NCBI RefSeq assembly: GCF_021311115.1
Contig: NZ_JAJTNP010000001.1
Coordinates: 558,001 to 622,000, forward strand
Source of the DNA: Chryseobacterium gwangjuense
Lineage (GTDB): Bacteria > Bacteroidota > Bacteroidia > Flavobacteriales > Weeksellaceae
Direction of reading: 5' to 3'
DNA length: 64,000 nt
A program made the translations under genes and the position numbers. The notes under the pieces are model-generated. The model did not search any database and was not told the DNA's origin. It worked only from the letters and a program-made list of their open reading frames with translations. This document shows, piece after piece, positions 42,542-52,736 of the stretch (position 1 is its first letter; every line of letters begins with the position of its first letter).

Positions 42542-42920
42542 ATAGAGAGTATCATGAACAAACTTTTGTTCTGATTTGAAAAATACGCTTATAGTTAACC
42601 TTCCTCTTTTAACCTAAACCCTTAAATACTAGAAGGTGTTTTTATTAGAAATAACTATTAGAAACTCCAAGCTTAATTTTCATTAACCACTCCTCTATTT
42701 TTTCAACCATTTATTTTCAATTGTCTATTTCAACATTAAATACTTATTGCGTATGACAAAATTTTCTACATCATCAACACTTCTTCAGTGTTATCAATTA
42801 ATCTTTAATCTATATGACCATGAAACATAATATTACGCTATGTTTTCTTTCAATAGATTGTATTTAAAAAAATCAGATTAGTGTATCTAATCAATTTAAT
42901 GTTTAACTAAATAATTTTTT
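42542..42920. other. Intergenic stretch without gene
   Basis: AT-rich leader region of surface operon copy 2. No promoter box is clear; it probably holds the promoter. Confidence 0.4.
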
Positions 42921-43205
42921 ATGAAAAAAATCTACTTATTTTTTCTAGCCATTTTACTGTCAATGCAAAGTTTTGGGGCACAGTATGAGTATGGTGATAG
43001 TGCCTATTGTACAAGTAATACAATGTCATTTACAAGTGAGACAACTTCCAATTTCAGACAATGGATATATTCTTCGTCTGATTTTGCTGCTGTATCTCTG
43101 TCAGGAAATATAGTGGCTAGTGGTAACCCAATCGCCAATTTAACGGTGAAAATGGGAACAATGGGTTTAAAGCATATGTTTAATGCGTTAAATTTAAATT
43201 CATGA
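42921..43205 (+). CDS. Small exported protein, first gene of surface-protein operon copy 2
   Basis: This 94-residue paralogue of 40236-40535 has signal peptide MKKIYLFFLAILLSMQSFG and mature part AQYEYGDSAYCTSNTMSF, FRQWIYSSSDFAAVSLSGN and ANLTVKMGTMGLKHMF. One Cys is conserved. The function is unknown. The TGA/ATG overlap with the next gene (ATGA) is conserved in both copies. The most conserved parts are the signal peptide and the central SETTS(N/S)FRQWIY, as would be expected if the mature protein has a real role. Confidence 0.65.
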   Translation: MKKIYLFFLAILLSMQSFGAQYEYGDSAYCTSNTMSFTSETTSNFRQWIYSSSDFAAVSLSGNIVASGNPIANLTVKMGTMGLKHMFNALNLNS

Positions 43206-46200
43206 AAAAAATTACACGACAATCAATACTCAAGATACTGTGTTTAAGCACTAAAGCTTTATTCTTATTGTTATTTGGTATGGTTTTGCCTGTTACTCAA
43301 ATACAAGCACAGACTTTCTCTTATACAGGAACTGTACAATCGGTAACCCTTGCTGCAGGTTCTTACCAGATAGAAATGTGGGGTGCAAATGGAGGTGGAG
43401 GATATCAGAGTGCTTTAATAGCCAATGGAGGTAAAGGAGGTTATTCTAAAGGTACCCTAAACGTTTCTGCTTCCACAACTTATTATATTTATGTTGGTGG
43501 TAAAGGAACTGATGCTACGGGTACCGGTGCTGGTACTGTTTATTCAGGCGGTTGGAATGGCGGAGGAGATTCCGGTCAAAATAATTATACAACAGCTTCT
43601 TCGTATCGCGCAGGTGGTGGCGGTGGCGGAACTGACATCAGAACAACACAAAACACAACCTATGCTAACAGGATTATTGTAGCTGGCGGCGGCGGCGGCG
43701 GTATATATATTACGACTTATCCGGGTGGAAATGGAGGAGGAACTTCAGGTGGAAACGGAGGAAACACCTACTTTGGAGCCGGAGGTACACAAACTGCCGG
43801 AGGAGCCGCTAATGGAAGTGCTGGTAATATAGCCGGAACAGTCGGAGCATTGGGGACAGGTGGAAATGGAGGTACAGCGGCTACTAAATCCGGCGGCGGC
43901 GGCGGTGGCGGCGGCTATTATGGCGGCGGCGGCGGTGCTACTGGTAATGCTTCATCATCGCAGGGTGCTGGTGGTGGTGGCTCTTCTTATATCGGAGGGG
44001 TGGCAGCGGGTTCTACTATCGCATCTGGCGGTTCTGGTTTTGTTACCAATCCCGATACTACGGGTAATGGTAGGGTCGTTATTACATCATTAGCAGCTTG
44101 TACCGGTACACCTGTTGCAGGAACTGCAGCAGCCTCGGTAACCAATACTTGTGCGAATGTTCCTTTTACTTTAACGCTTACTGGTGCTTCAACCGGAGGT
44201 GGTATTACTTATCAGTGGCAAAGTTCTCCTGCAGGGGCAAATACGTTTACCAATATTACCGGTGCAACAACGGTATCTTATTCTATAGCCAGCCAAACGA
44301 CAGCTACCGATTATCGGTGCGTTGTAACTTGTCTTAACGGTGGAAGTACTCAAAATTCCAATATAGTTGCAGTTGCACAAAACTCAGGGATAATATGTCT
44401 AACTTATTGTGCAGCTGTGAGCTCCGGAGGAACAGGTACGCTAATTAACAATGTGCAGTTTGGCAGTATTAATAATAATTCTTCGGCTTCTCAACCTACA
44501 GCAACACCCTATTATATTTATTACCCTTCTGCAACTACCTCTGTAACAATAGGTACTTCTGAAAACATAAGTATCACCATAGGTCCTGCAGGAACTTATA
44601 CCGGGGCTATTACTTCTGTATGGATTGACTGGAACCAAGACGGAACACTAAGTTCCACAGAACATTTTTATGTGGGACCCGGTAGCGGCTCTGCAGGTAT
44701 ACCTTCCGGAACAACCTTAACTGTACCCGTATCTATCCCGGTAACAGCTATCCCCGGAACTACCCGTATGCGTATCCGAACCAGAGGAAATGCCAATCAA
44801 AATCTTCCTACGGATGCTTGTACGAATTTCGGATCTGGTGAAACAGAAGATTATAATATTACCCTTCTTCCAGGTATACCTTGTTCAGGTACGGTAACAG
44901 CAGGTACAGCAGTGGCTTCTGTTAACAGTGTTTGTGTAGATACCCCTTTCAGCATTTCTCTGACAGGCGCTACAGCCGGGCTTGGAATTACCTACCAATG
45001 GCAAAGTTCTCCTGCAGGTACTAATACCTTTACTAATATAGCAGGAGCAACAAGCACGTCATATTCTGTTGCTAATCAGACAGCATCTACGGATTATCGC
45101 TGTATTGTAACATGTACCAACAATGTCAATACTCAGACATCAAACATTGTTACTGTAAACCAAAAGCCACCAACTCAATGTTATTGCACTCCTATTTATA
45201 CTACAGGTTGTAGTAGTGGTGACAACTTAAACAGTTTTGTTATTACTGGCGCAGGTAGTTCTACGATCAGCGACTTGAATACAGGCTGTAATGGTGGAGG
45301 CTATTATGACAGAACAACGGCTTTCTCTCCTGTAAATCTTATCGCGGGACAAACTTATCCGGTTCAGATTAATACGACTTATGCCTTTCCTACATCTGAA
45401 AAAGCCAGTATCTGGATTGATTTTAATGATAATGGGGTGTTTGATACCAATGAAAAATTATTAACGGATCTTCCATTGGCAACCAGCCCGTCATTTGCTA
45501 CAGCTAACATCATCATTCCTGTTACTGCCCAAGCCGGTGTTCACAGGATGCGTGTACGTGTAGTGTATGTTACTACAAACGTCAATGCCTGCGCTTCCGC
45601 AGCCTGGGGTGAAACACACGATTATTTGGTCAATGTACAACCTTGTACTACTCCTACTCCTGTCGTAACAATGGTTTCTATTACTCACAATTCAGCAAGT
45701 GTTACTTGGTCTCAGGATGCAATAGGAGCTAATTCTTACCAACTCAGATATCGTAAGGTAGGATCTACTGGAGGTTGGTTACCTGCAACTGGTCCGATAG
45801 ACAAGCCAGCAATTGCTCCGGGAGCATTACAAACTGAACCTCTATCAGGATTAGACCCAGCTACTTTATATGAGGTAGAAGTAGTTGCGCTTTGCAGTAC
45901 AACCAATATGGGAGCTTATTCACATAATGAATTTTCAACAAAATGTGATCCGGCTCCACCCAACGTAACTGTTACGAATATTACCTCAACTTCAGCAGTG
46001 GTGAACTGGTCACCATTGGCAGTAAGTGCAACCTATCAGATGCAGTGGAGAAAAGTAGGAGATCCAACATGGATCGGACCGATTACTTTACCGAATCCAC
46101 CAGCAAATACTTATACACTTCCTTCTCCAGGTTATACTTTAACACCGTATACTCAGTATGAAGTTCAGGTAAGAAGTACATGTGTAAACTCGACAACGCC

Positions 46201-47227
46201 TAACCCATGGTCAAGCTTATCAAGATTTACCACAGAGAGAACATGTGAAATTCCTCCACCGGGATTAACTATTCTTGAATTAAAACCAACAAGTGCAAAA
46301 GTTCAGTGGGATCCTTATGTAGGCCCTGATGCAACAGGTAAATATATTCTGAGATATAGAAAAGTAGGAATTCCAGGATGGACTAATGTTCCAGTGTCAA
46401 CAAATCTTTATACCCTAACCGACTTAACAGAATTGACTAAATATGAAATGCAGGTAGCGAATGTATGTAGTGGTACTCCGGGTAACTATACTTTACCATA
46501 CTACTTTACTACGCCTACTGTGATCTATTGTCAGATGGGAGCTAATACAGCTTCAGGAGATTATATTTCCAAAGTAACGGTTGCTCCTAATGGAAAACCA
46601 CAGATGTTAAAAGCTTCCGGAGCATCTAATTATACCGATTATACAGCAGATCCACTAGCACAGATCGAGATGATTCAGGGATCAGTAAATAATCAACTTA
46701 CAATAGATAAGGTAGTAACAGGAGATGCAGGCGTTGTAGCATGGATTGATTTTGACAGAAACGGAGAATTCGATATCAATGAAAGAATCTTAGTTTCGGG
46801 CCCAAACAATGCAGCAGCAGCAACGACAACATTCAGCGTACCATCTGATGCTTTTGTAAGCAATGTAGATTATATGTATGTAGTGATGAGAGTAGCTTTA
46901 ATGAAAGGAGGACTTCCTGTAAACTGTACCAACTTCGATAAAGGAGAAGTAGAAGATTACACAGTAAGAATCACTAAGAAAGCAGCGGTTAATGTATTGA
47001 ATCAGTCAGATATCTTAATTTACCCTAACCCGGTAAGCACTGTATTGAATGTAACGAATATCAGCAAGCGAGCAAACTATAAGATTTATAGTGCAGCAGG
47101 TCAGTTGATCTCTAGCGGAATCATTTTAAACAACAAGGTTGATGTTCACGCACTCATCAATGGAATGTATATAATTGATATTCAGGATGGCTCAACTTCG
47201 GTTCAGAAGAAATTCATCAAGGAATAA
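43202..47227 (+). CDS. Large glycine-rich, GEVED and fibronectin-type T9SS surface protein (copy 2)
   Basis: This 1341-residue exported protein begins with the same glycine-rich domain as copy 1 (about residues 38-300; GGGGTDIRTTQNTTYANRIIVAGGGGG in pieces). Two Ig-like repeats (ITYQWQSSPAG(A/T)NTFTNI) flank a GEVED domain (VWIDWNQDGTLSS, FGSGETEDYNI), and a second GEVED follows (SIWIDFNDNGVFDTNEK, WGETHDYLV). Three fibronectin type III-like domains and a third GEVED (WIDFDRNGEFDINER, FDKGEVEDYTV) come next, ending with a T9SS sorting domain (DILIYPNPVSTVLNV to QKKFIKE). This is a mosaic adhesin-like protein. The glycine-rich part uses GGC-rich codons unlike the rest, which may reflect recent repeat growth. 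Confidence 0.85.
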   Translation: MKKITRQSILKILCLSTKALFLLLFGMVLPVTQIQAQTFSYTGTVQSVTLAAGSYQIEMWGANGGGGYQSALIANGGKGGYSKGTLNVSASTTYYIYVGGKGTDATGTGAGTVYSGGWNGGGDSGQNNYTTASSYRAGGGGGGTDIRTTQNTTYANRIIVAGGGGGGIYITTYPGGNGGGTSGGNGGNTYFGAGGTQTAGGAANGSAGNIAGTVGALGTGGNGGTAATKSGGGGGGGGYYGGGGGATGNASSSQGAGGGGSSYIGGVAAGSTIASGGSGFVTNPDTTGNGRVVITSLAACTGTPVAGTAAASVTNTCANVPFTLTLTGASTGGGITYQWQSSPAGANTFTNITGATTVSYSIASQTTATDYRCVVTCLNGGSTQNSNIVAVAQNSGIICLTYCAAVSSGGTGTLINNVQFGSINNNSSASQPTATPYYIYYPSATTSVTIGTSENISITIGPAGTYTGAITSVWIDWNQDGTLSSTEHFYVGPGSGSAGIPSGTTLTVPVSIPVTAIPGTTRMRIRTRGNANQNLPTDACTNFGSGETEDYNITLLPGIPCSGTVTAGTAVASVNSVCVDTPFSISLTGATAGLGITYQWQSSPAGTNTFTNIAGATSTSYSVANQTASTDYRCIVTCTNNVNTQTSNIVTVNQKPPTQCYCTPIYTTGCSSGDNLNSFVITGAGSSTISDLNTGCNGGGYYDRTTAFSPVNLIAGQTYPVQINTTYAFPTSEKASIWIDFNDNGVFDTNEKLLTDLPLATSPSFATANIIIPVTAQAGVHRMRVRVVYVTTNVNACASAAWGETHDYLVNVQPCTTPTPVVTMVSITHNSASVTWSQDAIGANSYQLRYRKVGSTGGWLPATGPIDKPAIAPGALQTEPLSGLDPATLYEVEVVALCSTTNMGAYSHNEFSTKCDPAPPNVTVTNITSTSAVVNWSPLAVSATYQMQWRKVGDPTWIGPITLPNPPANTYTLPSPGYTLTPYTQYEVQVRSTCVNSTTPNPWSSLSRFTTERTCEIPPPGLTILELKPTSAKVQWDPYVGPDATGKYILRYRKVGIPGWTNVPVSTNLYTLTDLTELTKYEMQVANVCSGTPGNYTLPYYFTTPTVIYCQMGANTASGDYISKVTVAPNGKPQMLKASGASNYTDYTADPLAQIEMIQGSVNNQLTIDKVVTGDAGVVAWIDFDRNGEFDINERILVSGPNNAAAATTTFSVPSDAFVSNVDYMYVVMRVALMKGGLPVNCTNFDKGEVEDYTVRITKKAAVNVLNQSDILIYPNPVSTVLNVTNISKRANYKIYSAAGQLISSGIILNNKVDVHALINGMYIIDIQDGSTSVQKKFIKE

Positions 47228-47253
47228 TAATTATTTGATTAATTTTTTAAATG

Positions 47254-47286
47254 AATAAGCTCTCATTTCTGAGAGCTTATTTTTTG
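47254..47286 (+). terminator. Terminator of surface operon copy 2
   Basis: A perfect 12-bp stem (47254-47265 with 47270-47281) has a 4-nt loop and T6, 27 bp after the stop. Confidence 0.9.
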
Positions 47287-47481
47287 TAAATATTTTAAAG
47301 ATTTTTAAACCTCAACCTCGTAGAAACATCATTTAATATTGGTTTTACGATTATTCTTCTATATAAAATAGAGAGGTTTTTTAATTTTCTTCTGTCTGAT
47401 GTATTGGAAAATAGCTCCAGCGACGAATATAATGCCTTGACTAAAATCTTGACCAAACACAAAACAAAGGCTTAAAAAACA

Positions 47482-47512
47482 AAACAACCCACCGTAAAAC
47501 AGCAGGTTGTTT
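47482..47512 (-). terminator. Terminator of tRNA-Arg
   Basis: An 8-bp stem (47505-47512 with 47482-47489) has a 15-nt loop and is followed by T-rich sequence on the minus strand, 12 bp after the tRNA. Confidence 0.7.
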
Positions 47513-47523
47513 ATTTAACATTG

Positions 47524-47595
47524 TGACCGCAGAAGGATTCGAACCCTCACTGTTGGAGCCGAAATCCAAAGTTCTATCCATTAAACTATGCAGCC
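47524..47595 (-). tRNA. tRNA-Arg (anticodon UCG)
   Basis: A 72-nt cloverleaf can be drawn: acceptor GGCTGCA/TGCGGTC with two G-U pairs, D-stem GTTT/GAAC, anticodon stem TTGGA/TCCAA with loop TTTCGGC (anticodon TCG) and T-arm around GGGTTCGAATCC. The CCA end is not encoded (the minus strand continues A then CAA). No integrase or island boundary is attached to it. Confidence 0.9.
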
Positions 47596-47610
47596 CTATT
47601 CATGAGTAAT

Positions 47611-47651
47611 GAGTAATTAATAATGTGTAATTTCAATATTATTAATTACTC
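47611..47651. repeat. AT-rich inverted repeat between tRNA-Arg and the barrel gene
   Basis: A perfect 14-bp stem (47611-47624 with 47638-47651) made of GAGTAATTAATAAT units. It may end the barrel gene transcript, whose stop is 20 bp away. Confidence 0.6.
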
Positions 47652-47670
47652 ATTGCTTATTACTGATGAT

Positions 47671-49434
47671 TTAGAATGTAATCTTTACTCCTCCCAAAAT
47701 CTGAGCCCCAAGAACTTTATATCCTTTATAGGTCTGATATTTTGAGCTTAGAAGATTATTTCCGAGTGCGAAAATACTGAAATTTTTGTGAATTTTATAC
47801 TCTGCCGAAAGGTTTAGATCTGCATAACCACCCACTTTATCATTAGTATCTTCAGTAGATTGATACATCATCGGACTTCCAACTCCCTCAATCATAAATG
47901 AATTCGTTGTTCTGTCGCTGGCGAAAATCCCTTTAAAACCTAATAATAATTTTTGGTCAAGCATCGTATATTTTGCTCCGATACTTGCTGTAACTAACGG
48001 AACATTATAGATATTTTCATAGTTTTTCAAATCAAACTTCGTGAATTTTGCTTCAGCATCCAATACTAAGTTAGCCAAAGGAAAATATTGTAAGCTTCCT
48101 TTGATATCACTCACGTTTCCGTCATCATAAACTGCAGAGAAGGTATTCGCAAAATTGTAAGCAGAACGGTTCAAGGTATAATTATTATCGAATAAGCCGT
48201 TTGCTTTAAAGAACATAATGTCTCTCATTTTTCCGTATCCTGCTGAAACATCATATTTGAAAGTTTCGTCGATATCGCCTCTTAAACCAACATAAAAATG
48301 GTATTTTGTTTCTGTAGGTCTCAAATACTGATCTGAAACGATGAAAGGATTTTGCTGTAATAAATCAGCATACGTATTCAGTTTTAAACCTCCGTCAACT
48401 CCACCGTAAAATTTGAATCCGTTGATCGCTGCATATTGGAATTCCGCTTGAGGGAACCAGTATGTTTTGTTATTTTTCAGTTGTTCAGACATCAGGTCAT
48501 TTGAATTTTTCGCATTCAAAAACTCAAATGAAGAACCCACCATTAAATAAGAATCTCCCTTTCTGAAGGTTACTTTCGGGGTTAAATTCGTATTGAAAAA
48601 ATTAGCCGAGTTTTTATCTCTTATTGCAAATTCACTCTTTACTGCTTCTAAGCCAACTCCTAGGTCTGCATTCAAATTAATTCCTGATTTTCCGATTTCA
48701 ACGGCATGCTTGGAAAGATTAGCCAATACGGAAACCTGATTCTCCTGTGCATCGAAATGATCTTTTAAGAAAGATGATTTTACTCTTACATCATTCAGAA
48801 TTTCATTAGAATAAAAATCATAGTAACCGTTTACTTTAAACTGGTTGACTCTCTGATCCACATCTACATCTCCCGGTTCCAGTGCGTAAATTCCGTAGTA
48901 ATTGTAGCTATTTAGATTGTATTCCGCATTTAAATTGAATTTTCCTTTATCTCCGTAAGAATTAAGAAAAGCTCCAAGCGTTGTAGCACTTTGCTTAGAA
49001 TCCCAAGGATACTCTTTTTTCAGTCCCTGAGTGGAAAGAAAATGTGCATCTGCTCCTACTTCAATTTTGTTTTCCAATGTTTTCGAAATATTGGCATCTC
49101 CAAGAATCTTTCCGTAGTTTCCCATTCCGAACTGGATATAATTATTCTGGGCAGTTCCGTCAAATTTAGGCGTCACATCTGCTCCCTGAATGGTTGAAGT
49201 TTTGAAATCCGAAACTGCAGGAACATCTGTAATGCTATATTTTACAGGATTCTGGGATTTCTCCTCTGGCGGATAGTTTTTAATGGTCTCCACAGAAGTT
49301 TTCTTTTTTTCGATCTTCTTTACTTCCGGTTCTCTTTTTTTATTAAGAATCAGTTTTTCTTCTTTGATCTGGGAAAACGCCACGGACGAAAACCCTAAAA
49401 ATATGATGGATAATAATTGAATTCTTTTATTCAT
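47671..49434 (-). CDS. Outer-membrane beta-barrel (TonB-receptor-like) protein
   Basis: This 587-residue exported protein has signal peptide MNKRIQLLSIIFLGFSSVAFSQ and a charged linker with KKREPEVKKIEKKK. A plug-like remnant (VSDFKTSTIQGADVTPKFDG) is followed by about 480 residues of alternating strands ending in an aromatic (GAQILGGVKITF), typical of an outer-membrane barrel. No full TonB box or plug domain is visible, so it is more likely a structural or porin-like barrel. It is 90 bp downstream of the large TPR gene on the same strand, and the two probably act together in the envelope. Confidence 0.75.
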   Translation of the reverse strand: MNKRIQLLSIIFLGFSSVAFSQIKEEKLILNKKREPEVKKIEKKKTSVETIKNYPPEEKSQNPVKYSITDVPAVSDFKTSTIQGADVTPKFDGTAQNNYIQFGMGNYGKILGDANISKTLENKIEVGADAHFLSTQGLKKEYPWDSKQSATTLGAFLNSYGDKGKFNLNAEYNLNSYNYYGIYALEPGDVDVDQRVNQFKVNGYYDFYSNEILNDVRVKSSFLKDHFDAQENQVSVLANLSKHAVEIGKSGINLNADLGVGLEAVKSEFAIRDKNSANFFNTNLTPKVTFRKGDSYLMVGSSFEFLNAKNSNDLMSEQLKNNKTYWFPQAEFQYAAINGFKFYGGVDGGLKLNTYADLLQQNPFIVSDQYLRPTETKYHFYVGLRGDIDETFKYDVSAGYGKMRDIMFFKANGLFDNNYTLNRSAYNFANTFSAVYDDGNVSDIKGSLQYFPLANLVLDAEAKFTKFDLKNYENIYNVPLVTASIGAKYTMLDQKLLLGFKGIFASDRTTNSFMIEGVGSPMMYQSTEDTNDKVGGYADLNLSAEYKIHKNFSIFALGNNLLSSKYQTYKGYKVLGAQILGGVKITF

Positions 49435-49523
49435 TACTTTTTGTATTTAAGTATTTATGTAAAAAGTATTAATGATTTTTCAGTTATATAAATACATTCT
49501 ACGTAATACATTAGTACACTTTT

Positions 49524-52487
49524 TTACTTTTTAATTGACTTCTTTACTTCTTTCGCTTCCGCTACAATCTCAGGGAAATCTTTGTAGTTTTCAATGATCT
49601 GATCGCAGGTATAACTTGCCTGATAATTATCTTTTAATCCCAGGTAGTTTTTAGCCATCAATACCAATGCTTTTGCTCCCCAATATTCTTCCGATGCGTA
49701 ATTATTAGCCAGTTTAAAGATAGTTTCATTCGAAGATTTGAATGCCTTTCCTTTATTCTGATAGAACGCTTTTACATAAAGAGATTCCGCAGCAACCGAA
49801 GTATTCGAAGACTTTTCAAGAGAAACGTAGGCTGCTTGTGCATCCTTGTCTTTTCCTGAATTCATCAAACTTCTCGCCTTGATCACTTTTGCTGTTTCAA
49901 TCACTGCAGCAGAGTTTTTAGTATTGGCAATTACCGCATCTGCCAATTTCTCAGCTTGAGAGAAATTCTTTTCATCTGCATAAATTTTCATCAATTCTAC
50001 ATTCGCATAGTTTTTAATGCTTACGTTTGATGAATTTTTAATGTTTTCCAGATATTTCTTAGCTTCTTGAGTGTCACCTTGCGTTACATAAATCTGTGCT
50101 AAACGGGTTTGCGCATCATCCTGATAATCATTCTGTACATTCGCAACTTCCTGTAAAACAAGCAATGCTTTTGTCGTATTATTGGTTTGGTAATAACTTT
50201 CCCCTAATTCATATTTTGCCTGATAAAGCCCCTCTCCTGTTGGATTTTGCGTTAAATATTTCTCATAATAAGAAATCGCGTTCTTATAATCTTTCTTCGT
50301 GAAATATTGTTTTCCTGTAGACAGATTGATTTCGTCAATTTCCGCAGCATCTACATTAATACCAATATTTTTGGCAAAGCTTTCATATCCTGCAACATCA
50401 CCGTTTTTCGTAAAGATTGGTTTTGCAGCCTGAACAATTTTCTCTGCATAAGGTGTATTTTTATATTGCTCACCCAAAGATTTCAATTCAGATAATGCCT
50501 TCTCATTTTGGTTTTGATCAATATAATTCTGCGCTCTGTAAATAGAAGCATTAGCTACCAAATCTTTATCAGATGAAGTTTTAATAACTTTATTAAAGAA
50601 ATCATTTGAGTTATTGAAATCATCCTGAGCCGCATAAGCTGTTCCGATTTCGTATTGAGCATCATCATAATATTCAGAACCCGGATATTTTGACAATAGA
50701 CTGTTTAAGTTGGTAATTTTCGCCTGAGTATCTCCTTTAAAACCTAAAGCCATCGCTTTTTGGTACAAAGTATAATCTGTAGCGTCTTCGTTTTTATCAT
50801 AAATAGCAATCGCTTCATTCAGATCATTATTCGCATAATGGATATCTGCCAAACGAAGTTCTGCATCATTTTTAAATTCAGGTTTCGGGTTGGTTAAGTA
50901 TTGTTTAAAATACGTTGCCGCCTGATCGAATTTTTTAGATTTAAAATAAGCATATCCTAAATCGTAAGGTAATTGTTGTTTTTCCGGGAACGTTTCGTTC
51001 AACAATTTTTCATAACGAACAATGGCTGAAGGATAGTTTCCTTTTTGATAATATACCTGTCCTAGCCAATATAAAGCTCTGCTGTTGAATTCTTTGTTAA
51101 TATCAAACTCTAAACTTCTCAGGAAATATTTTTCAGCTTCATCATAGTTTCCTTTATTAAATTCTTCCGTTCCCAATAAATAAGAAACTTCCTGATCTAC
51201 TTTATCAATATCTGGAGACGAAGTCTTCAGTTTATCTATCGCGTTCAGCGTTTCCTTAAAGTTTCCGGAATACAGATAAGATTTCACCAAAAGGGATCTC
51301 ATTTCTGATGCATTTCCGGCATCCTGGTTTTCATTGATGTAATTTTGGATCACCGTAGAAGGACTTTCAAACGGGTTACCGATATCGTAACTCAATTTTG
51401 CATATTGTTCGTGTGCCAGTTTTTTCACCTTCGGATCATAATTCATCTGGTAAGACGAACGGAATGCAGAAAGGGCTTCCTGCTTTTTATCTACCGCCAG
51501 ATAAGCATTTCCAAGCTGGTAATATGCATTCTGAGCCAACGCAGAATTGCTGTTCAGCAATTGATTGTAATAAGAAACTGCTTCATCATATTTTTTAAGC
51601 TGAGCCGCTACAAATCCCATCTCATACAAATCATTTTCAGACGGATTCTGTTGAACACTCAAATATTCTTTTAAATGCGGATAAGCAGAATTATAATCAT
51701 TCTTCATGAAATAACTTTCACCAATGATCTTGTGAACTTCTGCTTTATAAGAATCCGAAATATCTTCGTTCAGTAAAGCATTACCTTCAGTAATCGCCTT
51801 ATCATAATCTTTATCATTATAATACATCTGTACATAATACGGACGTACCAATTTAGAATATTTCGGCTGATCTTTTACGGAATCAAAATAATGGAATGCT
51901 TTATCATTCTGTCTGTTTGAATAATAAAGGTGCCCCAACATATAAGCAATATCACCTTTTTGGGATTCATCAGCCGTTTTATAGGCTTCTTCCAAAGCAT
52001 CTGTTGCGCCTTTAGAATCTCCCAACATAAATTTAGCATATCCTAACTTTAGAATATACTGTGTATTTTCTTCTTTTGAAAGTTGGTATTGGTTCACTTT
52101 TTTCAGAGTCTCCAAAGCCTTGTCAAAATCCTTTTTAGCCAAATAATAATCAGCCAAAGGAAGATTCGCCTGAGCAAAGTAAGCCGAATTAGGATATTCT
52201 TTCATAAAAGCAGTCAATCCTTCCTCAGCATGATTTTTCTGAAGAATCACTCCGATGATGTTATCAAAAAACTGCGCTGCTTCTTTTCTTGATCTAGACA
52301 AATTCTGATTATAAAAATATTGTCTCGCATATTCAAATTGCGAGGCATTATATATTTTAGTCTGATAAAGATTTTCAGCGAGATTGAATCTGTAATTTTC
52401 TTTTTGTGTAAAATATTGGGACTGTTGAGCCTCGGAAATTCCGAAATACACCACCGCAGCCGCTAGAAGTATTTTTTTTGATTTCAT
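49524..52487 (-). CDS. Large tetratricopeptide-repeat protein, exported
   Basis: The ATG at 52487 (MKSKKILLAAAVVYFGISEAQ) gives 987 residues with a signal peptide; codons upstream of it are not needed. Nearly the whole protein is TPR: more than twenty units such as YYLAKKDFDKALETLKKVNQY, EKYFLRSLEFD and LYWLGQVYYQKGNYPSAIVRYEKL. TPR scaffolds bind other proteins. The location should be periplasmic or outer-membrane associated. It is followed by a barrel gene on the same strand with 90 bp between, so a barrel-plus-scaffold complex is plausible. The family looks conserved in Flavobacteriia, but I cannot name the complex. Confidence 0.8.
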   Translation of the reverse strand: MKSKKILLAAAVVYFGISEAQQSQYFTQKENYRFNLAENLYQTKIYNASQFEYARQYFYNQNLSRSRKEAAQFFDNIIGVILQKNHAEEGLTAFMKEYPNSAYFAQANLPLADYYLAKKDFDKALETLKKVNQYQLSKEENTQYILKLGYAKFMLGDSKGATDALEEAYKTADESQKGDIAYMLGHLYYSNRQNDKAFHYFDSVKDQPKYSKLVRPYYVQMYYNDKDYDKAITEGNALLNEDISDSYKAEVHKIIGESYFMKNDYNSAYPHLKEYLSVQQNPSENDLYEMGFVAAQLKKYDEAVSYYNQLLNSNSALAQNAYYQLGNAYLAVDKKQEALSAFRSSYQMNYDPKVKKLAHEQYAKLSYDIGNPFESPSTVIQNYINENQDAGNASEMRSLLVKSYLYSGNFKETLNAIDKLKTSSPDIDKVDQEVSYLLGTEEFNKGNYDEAEKYFLRSLEFDINKEFNSRALYWLGQVYYQKGNYPSAIVRYEKLLNETFPEKQQLPYDLGYAYFKSKKFDQAATYFKQYLTNPKPEFKNDAELRLADIHYANNDLNEAIAIYDKNEDATDYTLYQKAMALGFKGDTQAKITNLNSLLSKYPGSEYYDDAQYEIGTAYAAQDDFNNSNDFFNKVIKTSSDKDLVANASIYRAQNYIDQNQNEKALSELKSLGEQYKNTPYAEKIVQAAKPIFTKNGDVAGYESFAKNIGINVDAAEIDEINLSTGKQYFTKKDYKNAISYYEKYLTQNPTGEGLYQAKYELGESYYQTNNTTKALLVLQEVANVQNDYQDDAQTRLAQIYVTQGDTQEAKKYLENIKNSSNVSIKNYANVELMKIYADEKNFSQAEKLADAVIANTKNSAAVIETAKVIKARSLMNSGKDKDAQAAYVSLEKSSNTSVAAESLYVKAFYQNKGKAFKSSNETIFKLANNYASEEYWGAKALVLMAKNYLGLKDNYQASYTCDQIIENYKDFPEIVAEAKEVKKSIKK

Positions 52488-52701
52488 TAATATCAAATTT
52501 TAAAATGTTTAAGCCCTGAAACTTGGCTGAATATTTTAAATTGAAGGTGAATTTTATCCACAATTCATCAACGAAAATATTGAAAAGATATTGTATAAAC
52601 AAACGTTTTAACATATTGTTAATTTGTGGATTATTTTTTAATACTTCTTAACTTTTCCATAAGAAATCTTAAGAAAATCAAAATTATTTCAGAGAAATAA
52701 T

Positions 52702-52709
52702 TACATTTG
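52702..52709 (+). promoter_or_regulatory. -7 box of the amino-acid permease gene
   Basis: TACATTTG matches TAnnTTTG, 27 bp upstream of the ATG at 52737. Confidence 0.5.
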
Positions 52710-52736
52710 CTTTTTTCAAATCAAATATAAGATTGG

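Noticed and set aside
43491..44638. Short frames inside the 1341-residue surface protein
   Set aside because: They are shadows of the main gene, which has signal peptide, domains and T9SS tail in one frame.
47524..47595. tRNA-Arg as an integration site
   Set aside because: No integrase, direct repeat of the tRNA end or composition change was seen next to it.
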